A DNA stretch of 27,413 nucleotides from the IMG/VR virus record IMGVR_UViG_3300030419_004446, positions 1 to 27,413 of that record. The stretch is one strand, 5' to 3'. Under the pieces are notes generated by a model. It saw only the letters and a program-made list of their open reading frames with translations. It was not told the DNA's origin and ran no database searches. The position numbers and the translations under genes are program-made. How positions within the stretch are numbered: position 1 is the first letter of the stretch; each line of letters begins with the position of its first letter. Origin of the DNA: a virus. Below are positions 6,242-11,654 of this stretch, piece by piece.

Positions 6242-7632
6242 TATTCCTCCTCTAAGTTATTTGGTTCTGGGTTTTCTTGTGAATCTCTTACATATGCATC
6301 TAATTCAGCTAATTCATCAGCATCCATTGCAGCATTGATACGTTCTTCTTCTGCTTGTCTTTCAAGTTCTTCTCTAAGAGCTCCTGGATCAATTCCAGTC
6401 TCATTCACATAATGATCTTGTTCACGATCACCTTGTGGTTGATTAGCATTAGCACCAACTCCACCCATTCTAGTAGCCCATTGCAAAGTTAATTGTTCAG
6501 CTTGTTCTGGTGATACTGGTTCTGGATATGCTTGTTTATAATACTCACATTGATGTCTTAATGCACATTCATTAGTATCACAATAATCATCATGTCCAGA
6601 AGGTTGGTAATTACATGCATCCCAATTATTTGTACCGAATATAGCTCTATAATCATCAGTTAACCATTTAGGTTCACCATGGTATAGTGTTTTAATATTA
6701 TTATATGGGTTAGTATTTTGAGTATATCTACCCATCCAGTTTATTAATAACATAGCATATGCAGGTAATTCAAAATTATTCAATGCATTATTAATATCAG
6801 TAGAATCATCACCATAACAGATAGTCCCCCATCCTTCAGTATCACTATGTCTATGTCTTCTAGATATATAAGGAAAATTTAATATACCTCTATCATCATA
6901 AGATTCTGCTCTTCCATAACTATGGATATTAAATCTATTATAACGTGTGTTTAACATCATTTGCAATGGATATAATTCTAATTTAATTAACAAATCCATC
7001 TCTGCTGGTAAATTTTGCACATGTGTTGGAGTACCTCCTCTATTAGCATTATATATCTGTATTTCACCTGGATGCAAACATAGATTTATAACTAATTTAT
7101 AGCTTCTTAAACTAGAGCTTCCATCTTGTTGTAATAATACATTTAATACAGTTATTTTATCCATTTTACTTATCAGTTCAAGAAAAGCTTCAAATTTTTC
7201 ACATATATGATTTTTAAATGATTCTCTTCTCTCAACTAATACACTTGGATCTTCTAACCATTGTACTCCATCATATCTTAATTCACTAATTATTCTATCC
7301 ATTTCTCTTAAGTCATTTTGTATATAATTTCTTCCTGAAGTCCAATAATATTCTTCTCTAGACAAGTAATTATACATACCAGATGCTCTTCTTCTCAAGC
7401 CTACTCTTCTCATCATCATTTCAGCTATTTTATCATAAGTACCAGGTGACCATCTAAATGTCTTAGTAACACTTAGATTACAGTTATTACTGTTATTAAA
7501 TCTAGTCAGTTTTTCCATTATTTCAGCTTGTGGGCCAAAATAGATGTGATTAGCCATAGAATCTATATCTATAAAATCTATAGCTTGTCCAATATCTTGT
7601 TCATCAACATATACTATTTCATAATTATTCAT
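6241..7632 (-). CDS. Candidate E2-like conjugating protein with Cys cluster
   Basis: The 463-aa protein sits between the ubiquitin-like gene and the JAB gene. Residues 178-300 resemble prokaryotic E2-like proteins: beta strands (SYKLVINLCLHPGEIQIYN), then FPYISRRHRH and GWGTICYGDD, recalling the HPH(I/V)...G.ICLG catalytic motif, with Cys272 as candidate active site, then a helical INWMGRYTQ region. Cys340, 351, 356 and 362 may bind zinc. The N-terminal 170 residues are helical and unrecognised, and the last 80 are acidic. AGGG-type spacing precedes the ATG. E2 identity is an inference from this motif and context; it could instead be a structural or adaptor protein of the same operon. Confidence 0.6.
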   Translation of the reverse strand: MNNYEIVYVDEQDIGQAIDFIDIDSMANHIYFGPQAEIMEKLTRFNNSNNCNLSVTKTFRWSPGTYDKIAEMMMRRVGLRRRASGMYNYLSREEYYWTSGRNYIQNDLREMDRIISELRYDGVQWLEDPSVLVERRESFKNHICEKFEAFLELISKMDKITVLNVLLQQDGSSSLRSYKLVINLCLHPGEIQIYNANRGGTPTHVQNLPAEMDLLIKLELYPLQMMLNTRYNRFNIHSYGRAESYDDRGILNFPYISRRHRHSDTEGWGTICYGDDSTDINNALNNFELPAYAMLLINWMGRYTQNTNPYNNIKTLYHGEPKWLTDDYRAIFGTNNWDACNYQPSGHDDYCDTNECALRHQCEYYKQAYPEPVSPEQAEQLTLQWATRMGGVGANANQPQGDREQDHYVNETGIDPGALREELERQAEEERINAAMDADELAELDAYVRDSQENPEPNNLEEE

Positions 7633-7656
7633 AAACCCTCCAAGGTTAAAAGTTAA

Positions 7657-7744
7657 TATAGGGCTGATTGACCCTCGTTAGTAAGTTCGTCCACGGGACT
7701 TGCCCATGAGGCTCTTCTTACTCGCCTGTCACTACAGCCCTATA
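7657..7744 (-). ncRNA. Predicted three-stem RNA between Ubl and E2-like genes
   Basis: In the minus-strand transcript TATAGGGCTG (7744-7735) pairs with CAGCCCTATA (7666-7657), ten perfect pairs. Inside, AGTAAG pairs with CTTACT, and inside that CATGGG pairs with CCCGTG around a five-base loop; the T-G pair there is a wobble valid only in the minus-strand RNA, which supports that orientation. It shares AAGAAGAGCC with the element at 9110 and AAGTCCCGT with the region at 9756. It ends about 25 bases before the E2-like start and could tune expression between the two genes. Confidence 0.5.
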
Positions 7745-7760
7745 AGTTATAAATTAATAA

Positions 7761-7979
7761 TTACTGGTCACCGCCAGACTTATTATTATTAACAGCTGCA
7801 ACAATATCACCCTCTGCAATAGCATGAGTGTTAGTTACAGATACACCGTTAACAGCAACAGATGAACTTGCAGTTATATCATCTGGAAATTCATTTCTTA
7901 ATTGCTCAACAGTATCAGCGTTAGTTTGTCTTTCTACAAAGCCGCCACCTTGAAGAAATTTTATTGTTTTAGTTGCCAT
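7761..7979 (-). CDS. Ubiquitin-like beta-grasp protein with GG-DQ tail
   Basis: This 72-aa protein has the size and order of a MoaD/ThiS/ubiquitin-like beta-grasp fold: strand TIKFLQ, strand GFVERQTN, helix TVEQLRNEF, strand SSVAVNG, a turn, and strand GDIVAAVNN, then a flexible tail. It ends Ser-Gly-Gly-Asp-Gln, so the di-glycine at 69-70 is followed by two residues. Ubiquitin-like proteins must end in Gly-Gly to be adenylated by an E1, so processing by a peptidase such as the neighbouring JAB is implied. AAGGAGGTG precedes the ATG, which directly follows the upstream TAA. Fold and tail are read from sequence; conjugation is inferred. Confidence 0.78.
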   Translation of the reverse strand: MATKTIKFLQGGGFVERQTNADTVEQLRNEFPDDITASSSVAVNGVSVTNTHAIAEGDIVAAVNNNKSGGDQ

Positions 7980-8165
7980 TTAAGCACCTCCTTGTTCATA
8001 TTCTTTAGTTGATTGATATTCTCTTTCTAATTCATCAAAGAATCTATCAATTCTGTTCAGGTTATGTTTTATTTGTTTTTCTACTATGGTTTTAATGTCT
8101 CCACTGACATAAGTTATAGTTTTTCTTAATACAGCATTATTTCTTTCTACTTCACCTATATCCAT
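7980..8165 (-). CDS. Small coiled-coil-like protein upstream of Ubl (61 aa)
   Basis: It starts MDIGEVERNNAVLRKTITYV at 8165; GGTGG in the preceding membrane-peptide gene serves as binding site, and the TAATG overlap with that gene supports this start over the ATG at 8237. The product looks fully helical and charged. Its TAA is followed immediately by the ubiquitin-like gene's ATG, and its last codons contain that gene's AAGGAGG. Function unknown; it may act with the conjugation cassette or simply share its transcript. Confidence 0.65.
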   Translation of the reverse strand: MDIGEVERNNAVLRKTITYVSGDIKTIVEKQIKHNLNRIDRFFDELEREYQSTKEYEQGGA

Positions 8166-8251
8166 TATAACCACCATTTCACTATATAATACCATATTGT
8201 GGCACTTATTAAGAAAATACCTAAATAATAAACCCATACTGGTATTTCCAT
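8165..8251 (-). CDS. 28-aa single-span membrane peptide
   Basis: An ATG at 8251 opens a short frame encoding MEIPVWVYYLGIFLISATIW followed by YYIVKWWL. Nearly the whole length is one hydrophobic aromatic-rich span. Its ATG overlaps the upstream stop as TAATG and its own TAA overlaps the next ATG as TAATG, exactly filling the gap between two real genes. That perfect tiling is the main evidence. Possible roles include a small inner-membrane effector or holin-like peptide; nothing in the sequence decides between them. Confidence 0.6.
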   Translation of the reverse strand: MEIPVWVYYLGIFLISATIWYYIVKWWL

Positions 8252-8454
8252 TATAAACCCATCCTTCCTTTAACAGTAGAAACTATACTCTCTATTTCTT
8301 CTATTTTATCACATGCATATTGAATGTTTTTATCCATTACTAACATATTTTCTTGCATTGTTTTAACTATTTCTATAGTTTCACTTAAGTTTTTTAACGC
8401 ATCTAATTCATGATCAGGTGCTTTTTCTTTAGTTTTACTTGTCTTCTTTGGCAT
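8251..8454 (-). CDS. Hypothetical helical protein (67 aa)
   Basis: AAAGGAGG lies five bases before the ATG at 8454. The N-terminus is Lys-rich (MPKKTSKTKEKAPDHELDAL); the remainder is a predicted amphipathic helix or coiled coil with Met and Ile at heptad-like spacing (residues 18-62). It overlaps the preceding gene by 20 bases and the 28-aa membrane peptide as TAATG. Its length and coiled-coil look suggest an oligomeric accessory protein. No family recognised. Confidence 0.65.
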   Translation of the reverse strand: MPKKTSKTKEKAPDHELDALKNLSETIEIVKTMQENMLVMDKNIQYACDKIEEIESIVSTVKGRMGL

Positions 8455-8590
8455 TACTACCTCCTTTAGTTTCTACTAATTCATCTATTAGTTTATTTTG
8501 TCTTATTTTTAATAGAGCAATATCATTTCTTACATGATGAAGTTCCATTATAATTTCTTCTTCAGTTCTTACTGGTAAAAATGTTAACAT
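8435..8590 (-). CDS. Hypothetical helical protein (51 aa)
   Basis: The start at 8590 (MLTFLPVRTEEEIIMELHHV) is chosen because AGGAGG lies about ten bases upstream within the last codons of the preceding gene, which it overlaps by seven bases; the longer frame from 8617 has no binding site. The product is a short charged helix with a hydrophobic N-terminus. It is one of four consecutive tiny genes preceding the ubiquitin-like gene. Function unknown. Confidence 0.55.
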   Translation of the reverse strand: MLTFLPVRTEEEIIMELHHVRNDIALLKIRQNKLIDELVETKGGSNAKEDK

Positions 8591-9081
8591 ATTACAAATC
8601 CTCCTGATTGTAGACAAAAATCAGCAAAAGAATCTACATTATCTTTAGAAAATGGATAATTTGATAAGAATTTTACATCTTCATCTTCAGATTCAGCTAA
8701 TTCTTCTCGATGTTTCTTATAATCTTTTTCATATGAGTCAACATCTCCATCTTCAATCAATTTTTTAAGTTTTATACCTAATTTATAGGCTTTTTTAGGA
8801 GATATTTCCCATCCATCATTATATCCACCAGCTTGAAAGTCATCTTCAGTTAATATATCTGAACATTTATCACAAACAAAGTTCCACAATGGTCTCCACC
8901 ACCATACATTGTTGCGAAAGTATACTCCAGGATTAGCTTCGTGATACTCATTCATCTCTTTAAAGTATTTTTTTCTATCTTTTTCAGGCAAATCATGTGC
9001 CCAAACATCTTCTTTATAGTATTTGTAGTCAGTTTCAGGTTTATTTATTTGTGGATTAATTCCACTTAAGTCAAATCCCAT
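8584..9081 (-). CDS. Conserved phage protein of unknown function (MGFDLxGxNP type)
   Basis: The 165-aa protein opens MGFDLSGINP and contains YFRNNVWWWRPLWNFVCDKC near residues 54-73, a pattern I recognise from a widespread phage hypothetical protein family of unknown function. A central segment GWEISPKKAYKLGIKLKKLI is also typical. CDKC and later Cys residues may bind metal. AAAAAGGAGTAATT precedes the ATG. It stands at the head of the small-gene chain leading to the ubiquitin-like cassette and is separated from the upstream gene by two predicted RNA hairpins. Confidence 0.75.
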   Translation of the reverse strand: MGFDLSGINPQINKPETDYKYYKEDVWAHDLPEKDRKKYFKEMNEYHEANPGVYFRNNVWWWRPLWNFVCDKCSDILTEDDFQAGGYNDGWEISPKKAYKLGIKLKKLIEDGDVDSYEKDYKKHREELAESEDEDVKFLSNYPFSKDNVDSFADFCLQSGGFVIC

Positions 9082-9109
9082 AATTACTCCTTTTTTAATT
9101 TATAAAGTA

Positions 9110-9184
9110 TATATTCACCCACCACAAGTATGCCTTACGCGGGCTCTTCTTCACCTTATTCGGTATCAATGACGGGTGAATATA
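9110..9184 (-). ncRNA. Predicted structured intergenic RNA element
   Basis: In the minus-strand transcript TATATTCACCC (9184-9174) pairs with GGGTGAATATA (9120-9110), eleven perfect pairs enclosing 53 bases. Only weak three-pair hairpins (ACC/GGT and GCC/GGC) are visible inside. The interior shares AAGAAGAGCC (9151-9142) with the element between the Ubl and E2-like genes, suggesting a related RNA. It ends about 20 bases before the AAGGAG of the next gene. Confidence 0.48.
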
Positions 9185-9187
9185 AGA

Positions 9188-9228
9188 TCTATAGCTGTTT
9201 TAAGCGGTTGTTGTCACGCTTCTATAGA
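9188..9228 (-). ncRNA. Predicted hairpin adjacent to the 9110 element
   Basis: The transcript can form TCTATAG (9228-9222) with CTATAGA (9194-9188), directly stacked on AAGCG with CGCTT (9221-9217 and 9206-9202). There is a ten-base loop and a seven-base bulge on the 3' side. It lies three bases from the 9110 element, so the gap between the zinc-finger gene and the next gene consists of two consecutive structures. No terminator-like U-tract follows. Confidence 0.42.
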
Positions 9229-9247
9229 CCAATTGATCTCCTACCAA

Positions 9248-9715
9248 TCAACTTTTTAACTCTTGCAATCTATTCCATATTATAGAAGCAGCTTCATATG
9301 CTTCATTCTTTATAGCATTATCATATGCTGCTTGCAATGCTCTTTGCATTTCTGATGGATTTAAAGGCTCTTCTATATTAACTTCTTCTTCTATATCAGC
9401 CTCTCTTTCTTTTCTTCTATATTCTAAGATATTTTCATCAAAAGCTTCATCTTCTAAATCTCTACAATCATATAAATATTCCCAAACTTCATCTTTCTTG
9501 GTTATTATATGCATTGGCAAATCATTATCTGCTTCCATTTCATTTAAATAAATAATTTGTCTTTTCATACAGTCTATACCTGTAAATCTAGCAGCCATTA
9601 CAAATATTGTATTACAATCATCACAACATCTATCATAGGATGCTCCTAAAGGTTCTGGATTATGTCCATGACCTTGATTTTTATTGCCACAAAAGCAGCA
9701 CGTATATTGGTTCAT
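9248..9715 (-). CDS. Zinc-ribbon-containing hypothetical protein (155 aa)
   Basis: AAGGAGATTTT precedes the ATG at 9715. The N-terminus holds CCFCGNKNQGHGHNPEP followed by CCDDC (Cys residues near 6, 7, 9, 30, 31 and 34, with His at 16 and 18), a likely zinc ribbon. The middle is a mixed fold and residues 95-125 are highly acidic. The C-terminal 30 residues resemble a short alpha-helical repeat (AAYDNAIKNEAYEAASIIWN). It may bind nucleic acid or a protein partner. Not recognised as a named family. Confidence 0.68.
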   Translation of the reverse strand: MNQYTCCFCGNKNQGHGHNPEPLGASYDRCCDDCNTIFVMAARFTGIDCMKRQIIYLNEMEADNDLPMHIITKKDEVWEYLYDCRDLEDEAFDENILEYRRKEREADIEEEVNIEEPLNPSEMQRALQAAYDNAIKNEAYEAASIIWNRLQELKS

Positions 9716-9930
9716 AAAATCTCCTTGATTAGTAGGTTAAAATTATTAGGTTGTGACGGGACTTAGGCGACCCGCATGTTCTCATATTAGCATTGGCAAT
9801 GTTTCATCCATGACGGTGACATCATATACTATTCCTATCTCCATTAGAGCTGGGTGCTCCGATAGGTCGGCATATAGTGCTAGTTATACACTGGATTAAG
9901 TAATATATCCTGCTGCTAATGTTAGTCCTG
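9716..9930 (-). ncRNA. 215-base structured intergenic region with nested hairpins
   Basis: No gene is evident here. In the minus-strand sense the best structure (9878-9828) has three nested stems: ACTAT/ATAGT, CCTATC/GATAGG and GAGC/GCTC. Additional hairpins are GTTAG/CTAAC near 9930-9910, AGTG/CACT near 9891-9875 and GCGGG/CCCGT near 9775-9755. The last includes AAGTCCCGT (9764-9756), also present in the 7657 element. The region does not fold as a tRNA. It could be an untranslated RNA or a composite processing/leader region. Confidence 0.4.
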
Positions 9931-10134
9931 CTAACCGTACAACACAGTGCCTATTTCTAAGCATGATATATCCATTGGATAAAGGTAGCCCTTTATCTTT
10001 TTTATTGAGACAACAACTGTTCTAGCTTCTACTAGTTCTATAATATCCCTAGACATTATAGCGAGCACTACCTCTAACAGTCTACCTGCATGCCCTTTAT
10101 CAAGACAATCTACAGGTTTCACAACGTTAATCAA
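9931..10134 (-). CDS. Hypothetical protein (about 67 aa, start uncertain)
   Basis: The frame encodes a valine/isoleucine-rich protein (PVDCLDKGHAGRLLEVVLAI then MSRDIIELVEARTVVVSIKK) that looks like a small alpha/beta domain and ends at a TAG. There is no ATG near the front: TTG at 10134 or GTG at 10119 are candidates, and the closest AGGA lies too far upstream. A tiny frame ends 10 bases before, so coupling by re-initiation is possible. Composition looks coding, but the start is uncertain and no family is recognised. Confidence 0.45.
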   Translation of the reverse strand: MINVVKPVDCLDKGHAGRLLEVVLAIMSRDIIELVEARTVVVSIKKIKGYLYPMDISCLEIGTVLYG

Positions 10135-10141
10135 CAGGGGA

Positions 10142-10201
10142 TCAATCCTGTATCATAACTCCTAAATCTAAATTTTTGTTAAATAGGACAGTAAGTAGCA
10201 T
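10142..10201 (-). CDS. Possible 19-aa micro-ORF
   Basis: An ATG at 10201, eight bases after GAGG, opens MLLTVLFNKNLDLGVMIQD and stops with TGA at 10142. Its binding site lies in the end of the 11-codon frame. Such chains of tiny frames could be translated leaders or chance. There is no evidence beyond spacing. Confidence 0.22.
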   Translation of the reverse strand: MLLTVLFNKNLDLGVMIQD

Positions 10202-10206
10202 GAGTG

Positions 10207-10242
10207 TTACCTCACACTACTACTATCACGAATATAATTCAT
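10207..10242 (-). CDS. Possible 11-aa micro-ORF with very strong ribosome binding site
   Basis: AAAGGAGGTGGTT, among the strongest binding sites in the window, precedes an ATG at 10242 that encodes only MNYIRDSSSVR before TAA. A stem at 10250-10291 can occlude the binding site. This may be a leader peptide, a remnant of a longer gene, or a site for ribosome loading on the downstream genes. Confidence 0.25.
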   Translation of the reverse strand: MNYIRDSSSVR

Positions 10243-10249
10243 AACCACC

Positions 10250-10291
10250 TCCTTTGTTTATTGTTAGTTATCTTACTATCTCTACAAAGGA
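10250..10291 (-). promoter_or_regulatory. Hairpin occluding a strong ribosome binding site
   Basis: In the minus-strand transcript TCCTTTGT (10291-10284) pairs with ACAAAGGA (10257-10250), eight perfect pairs around a 26-base loop. The 3' arm contains the AAGGA of the strong ribosome binding site before the micro-ORF at 10242, so the stem would hide it. This predicts translational repression unless the stem is opened or cut. Confidence 0.38.
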
Positions 10292-10317
10292 AAATTGAGG
10301 TGCATTTAAGTTATAAA

Positions 10318-10398
10318 TTATATATACAATACATCAAAAGAATCACTCATGTCATCTTTAGCTGTATCATAAGTTTCAATGTACTCTTCTTCTTCCAT
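10318..10398 (-). CDS. 26-aa acidic peptide
   Basis: ATAGGAG lies eight bases before the ATG at 10398. The product begins MEEEEYIETYDTAKDDMSDS and ends FDVLYI; it is highly acidic. It follows the 31-aa membrane peptide by 11 bases. Acidic micro-proteins are common among phage host-takeover factors, sometimes as DNA mimics, but nothing here proves a role. Confidence 0.45.
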   Translation of the reverse strand: MEEEEYIETYDTAKDDMSDSFDVLYI

Positions 10399-10409
10399 GG
10401 TAAGTTCTC

Positions 10410-10505
10410 CTATATAAATAGTTTATATAAAATAGTTAACGCTGCAATGAATGTAATACCTGTAGCGAATGTTAATAATATTAGTTTAAACCAATTAAAT
10501 ATCAT
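10410..10505 (-). CDS. 31-aa single-span membrane peptide
   Basis: An AGGGGTGA box precedes the ATG at 10505, which overlaps the last codons of the 84-aa gene. The product, MIFNWFKLILLTFATGITFI followed by AALTILYKLFI, is almost entirely one hydrophobic span. It is within 400 bases of the DUF1287 hydrolase and another small membrane protein, so a holin, antiholin or other small lysis role is possible but unproven. Confidence 0.55.
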   Translation of the reverse strand: MIFNWFKLILLTFATGITFIAALTILYKLFI

Positions 10506-10749
10506 CTTCACCCCTTTCTATGTATTTTATTCTAGACTCAACAGTCGTTCTGTTCTTACCTTTGTTTGGAGCTTGTCTGCTATATTTGCTGACAGCTTCA
10601 TCTCTCTTTTCAAATATAAAGTCCAAAGAGCTTATAATAACTGCTTTGTTATTAGTAGCCCTAGCATCTTTTAATATTCTAATTATATTACCAACAGTCT
10701 TTGACTGCATTATAGTAGTATCAAGTGTTAATTGAGTAGGATTTAACAT
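10495..10749 (-). CDS. Hypothetical protein (84 aa)
   Basis: The start at 10749 (MLNPTQLTLDTTIM) has AAGGAG six bases upstream; that site lies in the end of the preceding 44-aa gene. The protein is mixed helical with a conspicuous segment SKTVGNIIRILKDARATNNK near the N-terminus and a basic C-terminal third (KYSRQAPNKGKNRTTVESR). No family is recognised. It sits between two membrane-peptide genes in the putative lysis region. Confidence 0.62.
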   Translation of the reverse strand: MLNPTQLTLDTTIMQSKTVGNIIRILKDARATNNKAVIISSLDFIFEKRDEAVSKYSRQAPNKGKNRTTVESRIKYIERGEDDI

Positions 10750-10750
10750 A

Positions 10751-10885
10751 TTATCTCCTTGTAAGTTGAAATTTAGGCCACCTTCCACCTCTTAGGTATC
10801 TAGCAGCAATTACGATTAAATAACATTTTAATATTATTGTTATAGAACTCTCTACAACATATATAAAATCAAATAAGAAACTCAT
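10751..10885 (-). CDS. 44-aa membrane protein, candidate holin
   Basis: AAAGGAGGTT precedes the ATG at 10885, which overlaps the DUF1287 stop as ATGA. The product has one hydrophobic span (about residues 5-28) followed by a positively charged tail (ARYLRGGRWPKFQLTRR), the topology of a small single-span membrane protein with an inside-positive C-terminus. Translational coupling to the secreted hydrolase makes it the best holin candidate in the window, although many phage holins are longer. Confidence 0.55.
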   Translation of the reverse strand: MSFLFDFIYVVESSITIILKCYLIVIAARYLRGGRWPKFQLTRR

Positions 10886-11460
10886 TTAATTAACCTCCTT
10901 TGGCCCATGTATTTATAATGTCCTGTAATGTTAAACTTAAACAGGATGTCTTCAATAACTACACCACCACCAGCATTATGTATTATAAGTGGTACTCCAT
11001 CATCATTACGTTGATAACTTACTATGCCTATGTGTGGCAATGTATCTTTATATAAGTTCCAAGTTACTATATCACCTGGATGATATAATGTTTTAATAGG
11101 TCTAATACTTCTACTAACACCTACTTTCTCAAAGAATACCATTAAATTCTTGACTCTTCTATGATCTATATTACTATCTACCTCAACAGGTATATCATAG
11201 TCATCTATATTATTAAGTATATCTTCATGTATTATTTGTTGTAAATCTATTCCACAACAATCACGATATGCTCTGATTATAACATCAGTACATACACCAA
11301 TATGTCTTGGTATGTCACCATTAGGATAGTCAATAGCATAATAACTACCATCATAAGTAACGTGTGTTTTAGTTTGTGTTACAGCAGCCTCTACTAACTT
11401 GTCTGGAAATAAAGGCTGTGCAACTAGAAGAGAAGAGAATATTATTAAATACTTTATCAT
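10882..11460 (-). CDS. Secreted DUF1287-family putative cell-wall hydrolase
   Basis: The 192-aa protein starts with a hydrophobic signal-like segment (residues 4-16, possible cleavage after about 26). The rest matches DUF1287 as I recall it: YYAIDYPNGDIPRHIGVCTD with Cys57, NIDHRRVKNL (97-106), HPGDIVTW (127-134), LPHIGIV with His143, and LIIHNAGGG with His161. Cys plus His in this order is typical of NlpC/P60-like papain-fold hydrolases, so peptidoglycan cleavage in the periplasm during lysis is likely. A signal sequence would allow export without a holin. The start overlaps the upstream stop as ATGA. Confidence 0.8.
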   Translation of the reverse strand: MIKYLIIFSSLLVAQPLFPDKLVEAAVTQTKTHVTYDGSYYAIDYPNGDIPRHIGVCTDVIIRAYRDCCGIDLQQIIHEDILNNIDDYDIPVEVDSNIDHRRVKNLMVFFEKVGVSRSIRPIKTLYHPGDIVTWNLYKDTLPHIGIVSYQRNDDGVPLIIHNAGGGVVIEDILFKFNITGHYKYMGQRRLIK

Positions 11461-11654
11461 CTAACATACCTCCCTTTACCTGGATACCATAATAGACCAC
11501 TATTAGTTTCATCTATCACTCTAATATCTTTAGACCTTATGATAGCCAACATAAATGATGCACCGAATGCATCTTCATAATTATAAATAGTTCTTTCCCA
11601 GACTTCTCTATGTCCATCTGGGAATAATAATGTAGCACTGTAAATATCATTCAT
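11457..11654 (-). CDS. Hypothetical protein (65 aa)
   Basis: The ATG at 11654 follows the upstream TAA directly and has GAGGG about seven bases ahead. The product begins MNDIYSATLLFPDGHREVWE, probably a small alpha/beta protein with a beta-rich front, and ends GLLWYPGKGRYVR. Its TGA overlaps the DUF1287 start as ATGA, implying coupling to the lysis gene. No signal sequence or known domain is seen. Confidence 0.62.
   Translation of the reverse strand: MNDIYSATLLFPDGHREVWERTIYNYEDAFGASFMLAIIRSKDIRVIDETNSGLLWYPGKGRYVR

Noticed and set aside
9716-9930. Possible tRNA genes in the structured gap
   Set aside because: No seven-pair acceptor stem with matching D, anticodon and T arms could be assembled; the T-arm-like AAGTCCC alone is not enough.
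10204-10674. 156-codon plus-strand frame in the leftward block
   Set aside because: It is antisense to several small minus-strand genes with good binding sites, has Leu/Ile/Phe-rich shadow composition, and would be the only rightward gene in this block.
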